From: Micropruina sp.
GTDB taxonomy: Bacteria; Actinomycetota; Actinomycetes; Propionibacteriales; Propionibacteriaceae
Reading direction: 5' to 3'
NCBI GenBank assembly: GCA_016711105.1
Contig: JADJTO010000002.1
Span: 310,001-374,000, forward strand
Length of the DNA stretch: 64,000 nt
Shown here: positions 45,859 to 54,907 of the stretch, in pieces
Layout: each line of letters begins with the position of its first letter
Position numbering within the stretch: the stretch's first letter is position 1
Position numbers and translations under genes: made by a program
The notes under the pieces: generated by a model
What the model was told of the DNA's origin: nothing
What the model saw: only the letters and a program-made list of their open reading frames with translations
Database searches by the model: none

Positions 45859-47387
45859 GTCGTCCCCTTTCCAGCTGTGGCTGCTTCGATCAGCTCGTTC
45901 AGTTCATCGTCCATCCCGCCGCGACCTTCGGCCCGCTCGAGCCCGGCCACCTCGACCCGATCGCCGACGACCCGCAGCCAGATCCGCCGCGGTCGGATGA
46001 ACAGGGACAGGCAGAGGCCGGTCACCGCCACCAGCACGGAGACCAGCACCAACCACAGGCCAGGGGTATGGCCGACCTGCAGTTTCGTCCAGCGCTTCCA
46101 GGAGTCGAAGCTGATCGACCCGCCACCGGGCAGGTCGAACGACTCCCCCGGTTTGAGCCGGAAGGCTACCTTCTTCTCCCCCTCGGTCAGTTGCACCAGG
46201 CCGGCCTTGTCCAGGGAGTAGACGTTTTCGGGCGCTCCCGTCTCCTCGCGGGGCGGGCCCGTCCAGGCTGTCAGGAACAACTCGGGGTTGACCGCGTCCG
46301 GGAAGACCGAGCGGGTGCCGAGTTCGTCGGTCACGGTCGCGGGGAGGAAGCTGCCCTCGAAGGCGAGACGGCTGGGGCGCGCGTCCGGGGCCTTGATCAC
46401 TCCGAGCGAGGTGAAGTTTCCGTCTTGGGGCAGGAAGGGCACCGGACCGGAGAAGGCGACGTCACCTGCCCCGTCGCGCACGGTGACCACCGGGGCGTAC
46501 CCGTGCCCGACGAGGTGGACGGTGGAGGAGCCGAAGATCAGCGGATTGTTCACCTCGATCACCCCCGGACGGGTCTCGCCGGCCTCCGCGACCCGGACCT
46601 TGGCCAGGAACAACCTGGCCGCCCCGCGCTGCACCGGCCCGGTTTCGAACTTCACGTCGAACTGGTCGACCCAGATGGTGAACCGGTCGAGCTGTTCGGG
46701 CGCGAAGGCGGCCCCGGTGGTGAGGTCGTCGTACTGGGTGAGCGTGTTGGAGAAGGCCTGGCCCTCGACCACGATCGTGTTGCCCTTGTAGCCCAACAGC
46801 GACGCCCAGGCCAAGCCGATCAGCATCACCACCAGTGAGACATGGAAGACCAGGTTGCCCAGCTCGCGGGTGTAGCCGCGCTCGGCCGACACCGAATCCT
46901 CCAGCCGCCGGACCCGGAAACCGCAGGATCGCAGCTGCTGCTCAGCGGCCTGCAACACCGACTGGGCGGGTTCGGCGGTGCTGGCCGTGCGATAGTCGGG
47001 CATCCGTTGCAAGCGCTTCGGGGTGAGCGGCGGAGGTGCGTTCAGGGCCCGGACGTACACCCCGATCCGGGGAATGATGCAGCCGATCAGCGAGATGAAG
47101 AGCAGCAGGTAGATCGCCGCGAACCAGGGCGAGGCGTAGACGTCGAAAAGGCCGACAGCATCGAAGGCCGGGCCGACGAGTGGGTTGTCGGTGATCCAGT
47201 CCTTGACCCGGATCGGGCTGACCGGACGCTGCGGCAACAGTGAACCGGGGATCGCGGCCAGCGCGAGGGCGAACAGCAGCACCAGGGCGGTCCGCATCGA
47301 GGTCAGCTGCGTCCACAGGAAGCGACCCAGCTCGCCACCCCGCAGCGGCGCGGCTTCGGTTGCCGCTTCGGCTGTCACCTGGGTCAT
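45855..47387 (-). CDS. resB: Cytochrome c biogenesis protein ResB
   Basis: 510 residues from the ATG at 47385-47387, which shares one base with the ccdA stop (TGATG); upstream open frame to 47447 is ignored. Four membrane helices: MRTALVLLFALALAAIPGSL, WFAAIYLLLFISLIGCIIPR, LGNLVFHVSLVVMLIGLAW and the one near GLWLVLVSVLVAVTGLCLSL, with a large extracytoplasmic domain before the last. Partner of CcsB in system II cytochrome c maturation. Confidence 0.95.
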   Translation of the reverse strand: MTQVTAEAATEAAPLRGGELGRFLWTQLTSMRTALVLLFALALAAIPGSLLPQRPVSPIRVKDWITDNPLVGPAFDAVGLFDVYASPWFAAIYLLLFISLIGCIIPRIGVYVRALNAPPPLTPKRLQRMPDYRTASTAEPAQSVLQAAEQQLRSCGFRVRRLEDSVSAERGYTRELGNLVFHVSLVVMLIGLAWASLLGYKGNTIVVEGQAFSNTLTQYDDLTTGAAFAPEQLDRFTIWVDQFDVKFETGPVQRGAARLFLAKVRVAEAGETRPGVIEVNNPLIFGSSTVHLVGHGYAPVVTVRDGAGDVAFSGPVPFLPQDGNFTSLGVIKAPDARPSRLAFEGSFLPATVTDELGTRSVFPDAVNPELFLTAWTGPPREETGAPENVYSLDKAGLVQLTEGEKKVAFRLKPGESFDLPGGGSISFDSWKRWTKLQVGHTPGLWLVLVSVLVAVTGLCLSLFIRPRRIWLRVVGDRVEVAGLERAEGRGGMDDELNELIEAATAGKGTT

Positions 47388-48154
47388 CAGATGATCGTCC
47401 CGACGCTGGCCGCCCACTGCCGGACGACTCCCATCAGCACGTCCCACCAGCCGGTGATCAGCAGCACCCCGACCGCGATCATCATCAGGCCGCCGAGCAC
47501 CTGGATCCCGCGATGATGCCGCTTCACCCAGCCGATCGTTCCGGCCATCCGGGAGAAGGCAAGGCCCGCGACGACGAAGGGCAGTCCCAGCCCGAGGGCG
47601 TAGAACAGGGCCAGGATCGCGCCGCGGGTGGCCGTCCCCTCGTTGATCGCCAGGGTGAGCACCACCGACAGCGCCGGGCCGATGCAGGGCGTCCAGCCGA
47701 GGCCGAACACGATGCCCAGCAGCGGGGCGGCGGCCAAGCCCATCTTGGGCACCGCGTTAAGCCGCACCGTCCGATTCGCAAAAGGAACCCAGCCGGCGAA
47801 AACGAAACCCAGCGCCACCGCCAACACGCCGATGCCGATCGTGATCGGACGCGACCACGCCAACAGCGCCCCGCCGAGCAGGCCCAGCAGGGCCCCGGAA
47901 CTGACGAACACCAGGGCGAACCCGGCCACGAACAACAGGGTTCCGGCCAGCACCCGTCCGCGCCGGCGGCCGGCGCCACCGGTGATCTCGGAGGCCCCCA
48001 GACCGGTGGCAAAGGAGAGGTAGCCGGGCAGCAACGGCAACACGCAGGGCGAGAAGAAGGAGATCAACCCGGCCAACATCGACACCGGGATCGCCAGCAG
48101 CATCGAGCCGCCGACCGCTTGCCGGGCCCAGTCACCGATCTCCAGGGGAATCAT
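47387..48154 (-). CDS. ccdA: Cytochrome c biogenesis membrane thiol transporter CcdA
   Basis: 255 residues, six membrane helices. The two redox cysteines are in FFSPCVLPLLPGYL (TM1) and GWTPCIGPALS (TM4). It passes electrons from cytoplasmic thioredoxin to ResA so that apocytochrome cysteines stay reduced. The start overlaps the resA stop region (48154), consistent with one operon. Confidence 0.95.
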   Translation of the reverse strand: MIPLEIGDWARQAVGGSMLLAIPVSMLAGLISFFSPCVLPLLPGYLSFATGLGASEITGGAGRRRGRVLAGTLLFVAGFALVFVSSGALLGLLGGALLAWSRPITIGIGVLAVALGFVFAGWVPFANRTVRLNAVPKMGLAAAPLLGIVFGLGWTPCIGPALSVVLTLAINEGTATRGAILALFYALGLGLPFVVAGLAFSRMAGTIGWVKRHHRGIQVLGGLMMIAVGVLLITGWWDVLMGVVRQWAASVGTII

Positions 48155-48719
48155 CAGCCGCCCTTCGCCACGTCCTCGACCAGCCCGGCCAACAGCGGGG
48201 TGGTCCCCTCGCCGATGATTCGGGCGGCGACCCGGCCCTGCCGATCAACGACCAGGGTGGTCGGAATGGCGCTCGGCGGCAGCTGGGTGCCGAACTCGAG
48301 CAGTAACCGGGCGTTCGGGTCATAAAGGTTGGGGTAGTTCACCTCGAAGGCCCGGACGAAGGCCTGCGCCTGGGCCCGATCGAGATCGCGGGTGTTCAAG
48401 CCGATGAAGACGGCGATGTCGGCGGTGCGCTTCGCTGCGGCCACCAGCGCAGGTGCCTCTTTGCGGCAGGGGGCACACCAGGAACCCACACGTTGTAGAC
48501 CAACACCTTGCCCTGGGCCGACTCGCTCGACCACGGCGTGCCCTCCAGCGTTTCGCCGCGGATCGTGGGCGCGGCCGCCCGGCGGTCGGGGGCGATCATG
48601 GTCAGGCTGCCATCCCCGTTGACGAACCCGCCCTCGCTGGAGGGCGTTGAACCGCAGCCGACGAGTACCCCGCTGACCAGCAGGGCGAGCAGGGCGCGAA
48701 GCGGTCGGCGCAACGTCAC
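48154..48719 (-). CDS. resA: ResA/TlpA thioredoxin-like lipoprotein (one frameshift as read)
   Basis: About 188 residues. GTG start at 48719 overlaps the upstream phosphatase stop by 4 bp. Lipobox LVGC, then a thioredoxin fold. One base is lost at 48485-48487 (three C, four needed on the plus strand); repair gives VYNVWGSWCAPCRKEAPAL with the redox motif CAPC. The cis-Pro region is AIPTTLVVD. It reduces the CXXCH cysteines of apocytochrome c outside the membrane. Confidence 0.92.
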
Positions 48720-49368
48720 GACCCCGGACGGAAGGATCGGCCCTTCTTCACAGGGAGCAGATCACCGGCCGGCTCGCTGTACTCGACCCGGACCACATGT
48801 CCGTCGATGAAGAGAACAAGGTGACGCTGGCCAGCCGGGCCTCCCGCTTGCGCGGATCGTGCACCAACGGGCGGCCTTCGGCTGACAGTCGGGCCATCCA
48901 GATCGGCAGCTCATGGGCCACGATGATGGCTTGCCCGCCGTCCCCGGCGACCTTGGCCGCATCGGCGATGGCGGCACGCATCCGCTTGGCCACGGACTTG
49001 TAGGCCTCACCCCAGGACGGGCGCAGCGGATTGCGCAGGTGCCGCAGGTTCTGCGGGAGCAGCAGCACCTGGTTGTACTTGCCGAAGGATTTGCCCTCGA
49101 AGACGTTCTCGGCCTCGATCACCTGCTCGTCGATGACCAGCTCCAGGTGCGGGTGCCGGGCCGCGATCGGGGCCATCGTCTCCCGGGCCCGCTGCAAGGG
49201 CGAGCAGCGCAGATGAGTCAACGGCACGTGCTCGAAGTGGGTGCCCAGCCGCTCGGCCATCTTCTTGCCGAGCTCACTCAGCCCATAACCCGGGAGCCGT
49301 CCGTAGAGAACGCCCGAAGGGTTGTAGACCTGTCCGTGGCGCACCACATGAACGACCGCCTGCACCAT
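48716..49368 (-). CDS. Histidine phosphatase family protein (one frameshift as read)
   Basis: About 217 residues from MVQAVVHVVRHGQVYNPSG. The RHG catalytic motif and a later HELPIW place it in the phosphoglycerate-mutase-like phosphatases. As read the end is garbled; adding one base at about 48810-48815 gives LFIDGHVVRVEYSEPAGD and on to a stop at 48716-48718 that overlaps the resA GTG by 4 bp, strong support for the repair. This gene heads the resA-ccdA-resB-ccsB operon as Rv0525 does in Mycobacterium. The substrate is unknown. Confidence 0.88.
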
Positions 49369-49441
49369 CGAACTCCCGTCGAACTCCACCGCAATGTTTG
49401 GGAGCAACCATACGCCGCCCCCACCGACAGATCTGCTCACC

Positions 49442-50563
49442 TCACCGGGCCAGCCAGTCCCCCCGGTACATCACCCGAGCCACCTCGATCGCCTCGTCGA
49501 GGACGACCAGGTCGGCGCGGTGACCGGCGGCGAGGCTGCCGACGCCGGTCAGGTTCAGGTAGCGGGCCGGTCGAGACGTCACGCTCAGCACCGCCTGGGC
49601 GAGCGGGACGCCGGCCGCGACGGCGTTACGAACAGCCTTATCCAGGGTCAGCGTGCTGCCCGCGATGGTGTCCGTGCCGGCCAGTCGAGCCACCCGGTCC
49701 CGCACCTCAACCGGTAGGTCGCCCAAGATGTAGTCGCCGTCGGGGGCGGCCGCAGCCGCCATCGCGTCGGTGACCAGGACGACCCGGTCCGGGGCCGTCC
49801 GGAACACAAAGGCCACCAGCTCGGGCCGGACGTGGATCCCGTCCATCACCAGTTCCAGGGTCACCCGCTCGTCCTCCCAGAGGGCGAGCACCGGCCCGGG
49901 ATCGCGGTGCCGCAACGGCGGCATCGCGTTGAACAGATGGGTGGCGCCGGTGGCGCCCGCGGCGATCGCCTCCCGGACTTCTTCGTAACTGGCCGACGTA
50001 TGACCGACCGCGGGGACACACCCCGCAGCGGCCATCACCTGGATCGCCGCCATCGCCCCAGGGCGTTCGGGCGCGATGGTGGCCATCCGGACGGTCCCCG
50101 CCCCGGCGTCGAGCAACCGGCGGACGGCCTCGGCGTGCGGGTCGGCCAAGAGTTCTGGCGCGTGCGCCCCTTTGTAGGCCATGGCCAACCACGGCCCCTC
50201 CAGATGGATGCCGGCCAGGTCGCCGGCCCGCACCTTGGCGGCCAGCAACCGTACCTGGGCGTCCAGGGCCTCGATCGACCCGGTGACCAGGCTGGCGATC
50301 ATCGAGGTGGTGCCGAACCGGCGATGGGCGGCCAGCACGACGTCCACGGCTGCCGGATCATCGGTGACGAACGAGGCACCGCCACCACCGTGGGAGTGCG
50401 CGTCCACGAAGCCCGGAACCAGCGTGCCGGAGATCACCTCGTCCGGCTCTCGGGGGGCAGAGCCCGCCCCTGAGGCGGTGATCCGGTCGTCCTCGATCTC
50501 GACCCAGCCGGCGACGAACTCCTCGGAGGTGGGCAGCAGTACCCGTTCGGCCCAGATCAGCAT
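49442..50563 (-). CDS. nagA: N-acetylglucosamine-6-phosphate deacetylase
   Basis: 373 residues. Amidohydrolase fold with the metal-binding start VDAHSHGGGGASFVTD, HLEGPWLA, GHTSASYEEV, ATHLFNAMPPLRHR and the catalytic Asp in LVTDAMAAA. It removes acetate from GlcNAc-6-P, giving glucosamine-6-P for NagB. It lies 10 bp downstream of nagB. Confidence 0.96.
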   Translation of the reverse strand: MLIWAERVLLPTSEEFVAGWVEIEDDRITASGAGSAPREPDEVISGTLVPGFVDAHSHGGGGASFVTDDPAAVDVVLAAHRRFGTTSMIASLVTGSIEALDAQVRLLAAKVRAGDLAGIHLEGPWLAMAYKGAHAPELLADPHAEAVRRLLDAGAGTVRMATIAPERPGAMAAIQVMAAAGCVPAVGHTSASYEEVREAIAAGATGATHLFNAMPPLRHRDPGPVLALWEDERVTLELVMDGIHVRPELVAFVFRTAPDRVVLVTDAMAAAAAPDGDYILGDLPVEVRDRVARLAGTDTIAGSTLTLDKAVRNAVAAGVPLAQAVLSVTSRPARYLNLTGVGSLAAGHRADLVVLDEAIEVARVMYRGDWLAR

Positions 50564-50573
50564 GCTGGCCCCT

Positions 50574-51365
50574 TCACTGATCGAACCGTTGCCAGGAGGG
50601 CTTCTTGGCGTAGGTGTCCCGGTAGTAGTCGGCGAGCGTCAGCTGACGGGCCGCCTGCTCATCGATGATGATCGTCGCATGCGGGTGCAGTTGCAGCACC
50701 GAGCCGGGGCACATGGCTGTGACCGGCCCTTCGACCAGACCGCGGATCGCCCGCGCTTTGGACTCCCCCTGCGCCACCAGGACGACGTGGCGGGCGTCCA
50801 TGATCGTGCCCAAGCCCTGGGTCAGGCAGTGGTTGGGCACCTCGTCCAGGTGGGCGAAGAAGCGCTGATTGTCCAGCCGGGTGCGCGTCGCCAGGGTCTT
50901 GATCCGGGTCCGCGAGGAGAGCGAGGAGGTGGGCTCGTTGAAGCCGATGTGACCGTTCGCCCCCACCCCCAACAACTGGACGTCGACCCCGCCGGCCGCC
51001 TTGATCGCGGCCTCATAGGCCGGGCCGGCGGCCTCCAGATCGGTGGCGAAGCCGTCGGGGCAGCGCACCCGGGCCGGGTCGAGCCCCAGCGGCTCGGTGA
51101 CCGTGGTGCGAATCACCTCGGCGTAGCTTTCCGGGTGCCCCGCCGGTAGCCCGACGTATTCGTCGAGGGCGAAGGCGTAGGCCTGGGAGAGATCGATCTT
51201 GCCGGCCGCGACCAGGCGGGCCAGAGCAAGGTATGCGCGCAACGGGGACGACCCGGTGGCCACACCCAGGACGGGTGCGCTGGTGGCATCACGGACCACT
51301 CGGGCGAGCTTCGCCGCCGCCAGCTCGCCGACGCCGGAGGCGTCGGAGCAGATGATGATTTCCAT
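50574..51365 (-). CDS. nagB: Glucosamine-6-phosphate deaminase
   Basis: 263 residues. GVATGSSPLRAYLAL binds phosphate, FALDEYVGL carries the catalytic Asp-Glu region, and GVGANGHIGFNEP the catalytic His. Converts glucosamine-6-P to fructose-6-P plus ammonia. Between nagE and nagA on the minus strand, preceded by a hairpin that may set its level relative to nagE. Confidence 0.96.
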   Translation of the reverse strand: MEIIICSDASGVGELAAAKLARVVRDATSAPVLGVATGSSPLRAYLALARLVAAGKIDLSQAYAFALDEYVGLPAGHPESYAEVIRTTVTEPLGLDPARVRCPDGFATDLEAAGPAYEAAIKAAGGVDVQLLGVGANGHIGFNEPTSSLSSRTRIKTLATRTRLDNQRFFAHLDEVPNHCLTQGLGTIMDARHVVLVAQGESKARAIRGLVEGPVTAMCPGSVLQLHPHATIIIDEQAARQLTLADYYRDTYAKKPSWQRFDQ

Positions 51366-51404
51366 GGACTTCTTCCTGATTGATCTGGGTGGTGGTGGGT
51401 GGTG

Positions 51405-51440
51405 CCCCGTCCGGCCTCGGCGGTGAGAGACCGGACGGGG
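51405..51440 (-). terminator. Intercistronic hairpin between nagE and nagB
   Basis: A perfect 10-bp GC-rich stem (51405-51414 with 51431-51440) and a 16-nt loop, 12 bp after the nagE stop and 39 bp before the nagB start. It is likely a partial terminator or 3'-end stabiliser inside the nag operon. Confidence 0.6.
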
Positions 51441-51452
51441 ATGGTGGTTGGG

Positions 51453-52682
51453 TCAGGCCTGATCGGTGGCGCTGCTGTCGGCCTCTTCGCGGCCGGGGGT
51501 GCGCAGATTCCACTTGCGGATCACGAAGCGGAAGAGCGCGTAGTAGATGCCCGCGAAGATCGGCCCGATGATCAGGAGCATCCAGGGGTTGGTGCCGATG
51601 TTCCAGTTCAGCGCGAAGTCGAACAGACCGGCGGAGAAGCCGAAGCCCATCTTGATCCCCAGCGCGTTGGTGATGGCCAGCGAGAGGCCGGTCAGTACCG
51701 AGTGCATCACGTACAGCGGCCAGGCCACGAACATGAAGGCGAACTCCAGCGGTTCGGTGACACCGGTCAGGAAGGAGGTCAGGCCGACCGAGAGCATGAT
51801 GCCGCCCACGGCCTTGCGGTTCTCCGGCTTTGCTTCCTGCCAGATGGCGATGGCGGCGGCAGGCAGGGCGAACATCATGATCGGGAAGAAACCGGTCATG
51901 AAGGTTCCCGCGGTCGGGTCACCGGCCAGGAAGCGCAGGATGTCGCCGTGCACGACGGTGCCGTCAGGCTTGGTGAACTCGCCCAGGATGAACCACGGCG
52001 GGTTGTTCAGGATGTGGTGCAGGCCGAGCGGGATCAGCAGCCGGTTCAGGGTGCCGTAGACGAAGCCACCGATGATGGCGTTCTGGGCGACCCAGTTGCC
52101 GACCGCGGTCAGGCCACCGTTGAAGGCCGGGTAGACGAAGGCGAGCACAACGGCGATGGCGATACCGGCCAGGGCCGTGACCATCGGGACGAAGCGACGG
52201 CCACCGAAGAAGGCGAGATAGGGCGGCAGTTCCATCCGGTAATACCGTTGCCAGAGCCAACCCGAGACCAGGCCCATCACGATGCCGCCGAGGACGCCGT
52301 AGTTGATCAGGGCCTGCTTGCCGCCCTCAGCCGGCAGCCCGAGGACCAGCGGTGACATCGCATCGCCGACGCCCTTGAACACCAGATAGCCCACCACCGC
52401 GGCCAGCGCCGTCGACCCGTCCGCCTTCTTGGCGATACCGATCGCGACGCCGATCGCGAACAGCAGCGCCAGGTTGGCGAAGAGTGCATTACCCGCAGCG
52501 CCGATCACACCGGAGACGGCCGTCCAGCCGAGGCCGTCCTTGCCCAGGATGTCGTCCTGCCCGATCCGCAGTAACAGCGCGGCTGCGGGCAAGGAGGCGA
52601 TCGGCAGCATCAGGCTGCGGCCGAACTTCTGAATCGGGGCGAGATTGAATCTCCCGCCGGTTTGTGCGACGTCTGTAGTCAC
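51453..52682 (-). CDS. nagE: PTS N-acetylglucosamine/glucose family EIIC permease
   Basis: 409 residues, EIIC domain only; the EIIB and EIIA domains are separate genes on the opposite strand (53581-54264). About ten membrane helices; family blocks LMLPIASLPAAALLLRIGQ, LGLHHILNNPPWFILGE and SFLTGVTEPLEFAFMFVA (the GITEP-type motif). N-acetylglucosamine specificity is inferred from the surrounding nagA and nagB. The ATG overlaps the regulator stop by 4 bp. Confidence 0.92.
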   Translation of the reverse strand: MTTDVAQTGGRFNLAPIQKFGRSLMLPIASLPAAALLLRIGQDDILGKDGLGWTAVSGVIGAAGNALFANLALLFAIGVAIGIAKKADGSTALAAVVGYLVFKGVGDAMSPLVLGLPAEGGKQALINYGVLGGIVMGLVSGWLWQRYYRMELPPYLAFFGGRRFVPMVTALAGIAIAVVLAFVYPAFNGGLTAVGNWVAQNAIIGGFVYGTLNRLLIPLGLHHILNNPPWFILGEFTKPDGTVVHGDILRFLAGDPTAGTFMTGFFPIMMFALPAAAIAIWQEAKPENRKAVGGIMLSVGLTSFLTGVTEPLEFAFMFVAWPLYVMHSVLTGLSLAITNALGIKMGFGFSAGLFDFALNWNIGTNPWMLLIIGPIFAGIYYALFRFVIRKWNLRTPGREEADSSATDQA

Positions 52683-53443
52683 TGGATATTCCCTTCGTTT
52701 CGCGCGACAGCGGGAAGCTCGTCGCGGCTCAAAGACATGTGGACTTGGTAGCGGTCACCGCGATAGTGCGAGACCACGTGTTCGATCGGCCGTCCGGACG
52801 CGGTGGAGGTGCGCCGAAAAACCAGGAGCGGGGTGTGTAAGGGGGCGCTCAGCTGCCGGGCCAGCGGGGCGTCGGCGGTTTCGGCCCACAGGGTTTGTTC
52901 GGCGCCGTCGATCCACAGGCCGTACTCGGAACCGAGGATCTGGTAGAGCGAACCGCTCGCCAGATCCTGCTGATCCAGATCCGGCAGCGCGGCTGCCGGG
53001 TACCAGCCGTCCTCCACCGCGATCGGCTGATCGTTGGCCAAGCGGACCCGCTGGACCCGCCAGGCCTGATCGCGCTCAGCCAGGCCGAGCGCCTCGGCGA
53101 CCCGAAGATCGGGGTGCTGTCGAGTCACCCCCAATAATCTGGTCGAGGGGATCAGACCCCGTTGGCGCATGTCTTGGCTGAACGAGGCCAGATGCAGCCT
53201 CGTCTCCAGCCGGGGCTGCACGGCGAAGGTGCCCTTGCCGAGCGTGCGCTTGAGCAGGCCTTGGCCGACCAGTACCTCAATCGCCTTGCGGACAGTGCCT
53301 CTCGAGACGCCATAAGTGACCATCAGCTCCCGTTCGGACGGGATGGCTTGGCCCGGCACCGCGAGCTGCACGATCAGATCCCGCAGCTGTTGATGCTTGG
53401 GCAAGGGACCATCGGTGATCACCTGCCGCTGCAGCTCGCTCAT
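52679..53443 (-). CDS. GntR/HutC family regulator, DasR/NagR-like
   Basis: 254 residues from MSELQRQVITDGPLPKHQQL; in-frame ATG at 53449 and the open-frame start at 53488 are alternatives, but the latter lies inside the operator. The winged helix has IPSERELMVTYGVSRGTVRKA; the UTRA effector domain follows from about residue 85 (SFSQDMRQRG, RTSTASGRPIEHVVSHYRGD). DasR/NagR proteins are released from DNA by glucosamine-6-P or GlcNAc-6-P. A matching operator lies just upstream. Confidence 0.92.
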   Translation of the reverse strand: MSELQRQVITDGPLPKHQQLRDLIVQLAVPGQAIPSERELMVTYGVSRGTVRKAIEVLVGQGLLKRTLGKGTFAVQPRLETRLHLASFSQDMRQRGLIPSTRLLGVTRQHPDLRVAEALGLAERDQAWRVQRVRLANDQPIAVEDGWYPAAALPDLDQQDLASGSLYQILGSEYGLWIDGAEQTLWAETADAPLARQLSAPLHTPLLVFRRTSTASGRPIEHVVSHYRGDRYQVHMSLSRDELPAVARNEGNIQ

Positions 53444-53453
53444 TCTCATCCTC

Positions 53454-53489
53454 ACTGGTTCGTACTGGTGTGTACTGGTCTGTACCACT
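53454..53489. promoter_or_regulatory. DasR-type operator with phased ACTGGT repeats
   Basis: ACTGGTCTGTACCACT at 53474-53489 differs from the Streptomyces DasR site ACTGGTCTAGACCACT at two positions. The left half ACTGGT recurs at 53454 and 53464, exactly 10 bp apart each time. The site lies 11-46 bp before the chosen regulator start and about 90 bp before the EIIB gene, so it can control both directions. AT-rich sequence directly right of it (AAAATAAT, 53493-53501) may be the -10 region of the rightward promoter. Confidence 0.8.
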
Positions 53490-53580
53490 TGGCAAAATAA
53501 TGCTACGGTTGCAGCACGCTGTCAAGCGGACCGGTTCGAGGAGAGCCTCGGCTACCGGGACAACGAGGAAAGGAAGCACC

Positions 53581-53814
53581 ATGGCAACCAAGGCGGAGCA
53601 GATCGTCGCCGGGCTCGGCGGAGCGGGGAACATCGATGAGATCGAGGCCTGCATCACCCGACTGCGCACCGAGGTGAAGAACCCGGCGCTGGTCAACGAA
53701 GCGGCGCTCAAGGCAGCCGGCGCCCACGGCGTGATCTCGGCCGGCAAGGTGGTTCAGGTCGTTGTCGGCCCCGAGGCCGACCGTCTCGCCGACGACATCG
53801 AGGACCTGCTGTGA
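53581..53814 (+). CDS. PTS EIIB domain protein (glucose/GlcNAc type)
   Basis: 77 residues, a stand-alone EIIB. Phosphocysteine Cys24 lies in IEACITRLRTEVKN, the standard motif of the glucose superfamily. It accepts phosphate from EIIA and passes it to sugar in the NagE EIIC. AGGAAAGGA lies 7 nt before the ATG. Its stop overlaps the EIIA start (GTGA). Confidence 0.94.
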   Translation: MATKAEQIVAGLGGAGNIDEIEACITRLRTEVKNPALVNEAALKAAGAHGVISAGKVVQVVVGPEADRLADDIEDLL

Positions 53815-54264
53815 CGGCGGTGCTTGCTCCCTGCGCCGGCCGGGTGATCGCCCTGGCTGACGTCGATGACCCGGTCTTTGCCGCCGAAATGGTCGGCCCG
53901 GGTGCCGCCATCGAACCCGAGGACGGCGACACGGTGGTGATCGCTCCGATCTCGGGCACGATCGCCAAGATCCACCCGCACGCGTTCGCGATGTCCACCG
54001 CTGAGGGCGTGGCAGTCCTGGTCCACCTTCGGCATCAACACCGTCCGCCTCGGCGGGGTTGGCTTCGAGGTACTCGCCATCGAGGGCAGCACGGTCCAGG
54101 CCGGCGATCCGATGGTGCGCTGGAACCCGGCCACGATCACCGGCGAGAACATGGCCACCACGGTGATGGTGGTGGCCCTGGATCGCCCGGCCGGCAGCCT
54201 GACCTCCCCGCTGCTCGGCGAGCACGTGGCCACCGGGGCCACGTTGTTCACCGTCGATGCCTGA
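53811..54264 (+). CDS. PTS EIIA domain protein, glucose (Crr) type (one frameshift as read)
   Basis: About 150 residues from a GTG. LAPCAGRVIALADVDDPVFA and FAMSTAEGVAVLVH are typical; the active His is in VHFGINTV, reached after deleting one C at about 54025-54028. The rest continues RLGGVGFEVLAIEG to FTVDA and a stop at 54262-54264. It transfers phosphate from HPr to the EIIB encoded just upstream. Overlaps the HAD gene start by 8 bp. Confidence 0.9.
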
Positions 54265-54907
54265 TCGAGTCGAACACCTGGCGCTGTTGCTGGATCTGGA
54301 CGGGACGCTGGTCGATTCTGAGCCGGTGCATCGCCAGATGTACGTCGACTGGTTCACCGCCCGGGGTTGGCCGGTCAACCCCGGGCAACTGGCTCGGTTC
54401 ACGGGACGCCGGGCCGAGGACGTCTTCGCCTCGGACTCCGGCCCCTGGACCGGCCAGGATCCGGTTGCGCTGCTGCGCGAGGCGGTGGCCTACTTCCCCG
54501 CCGACGCACTCCCGCTAGCCATGCCGGGTGCGTCCGCGCTGGTCGCCAGCGCGCGACACGCTCGTCCGATTGCTCTGGTCACCTCTGCCGGAGTTCCCTG
54601 GGTGGCGCGCTGCCTCGGCGAGGTGTTGGGAGTGCTGGACGCGTTCGACGTGATCGTCACCAACGCCGATGTGCAGTTCGGCAAGCCACATCCGGAGGGT
54701 TACGCCCTGGCCTGCACCCGCCTGGACGTCCTTGCCGCAGACTGCCTGGCGGTCGAGGACTCACCGGCTGGGATCACGTCCGCCCGTGAGGCGGGGGTCG
54801 GCACCGTGGTGGGGATCACGTCCACCTTCACCGCGGCTGAGCTGAGCGCGGCCGGCGCCCACCGGGTGGTCGCTGGTTTGGACGAGGTGTCAGCGCTGCT
54901 GCGCTGA
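54257..54907 (+). CDS. HAD superfamily hydrolase, beta-phosphoglucomutase-like
   Basis: 216 residues. HAD motif I LLDLDGTLVDSEPVH (nucleophile Asp13), motif II VTSAG, and motif III-IV KPHPEGY and VEDSPAG. Family members are sugar-phosphatases or phosphomutases. Co-transcription with the PTS EIIB-EIIA genes suggests a sugar phosphate substrate, perhaps relieving sugar-phosphate stress (inference). Confidence 0.88.
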   Translation: MPDRVEHLALLLDLDGTLVDSEPVHRQMYVDWFTARGWPVNPGQLARFTGRRAEDVFASDSGPWTGQDPVALLREAVAYFPADALPLAMPGASALVASARHARPIALVTSAGVPWVARCLGEVLGVLDAFDVIVTNADVQFGKPHPEGYALACTRLDVLAADCLAVEDSPAGITSAREAGVGTVVGITSTFTAAELSAAGAHRVVAGLDEVSALLR

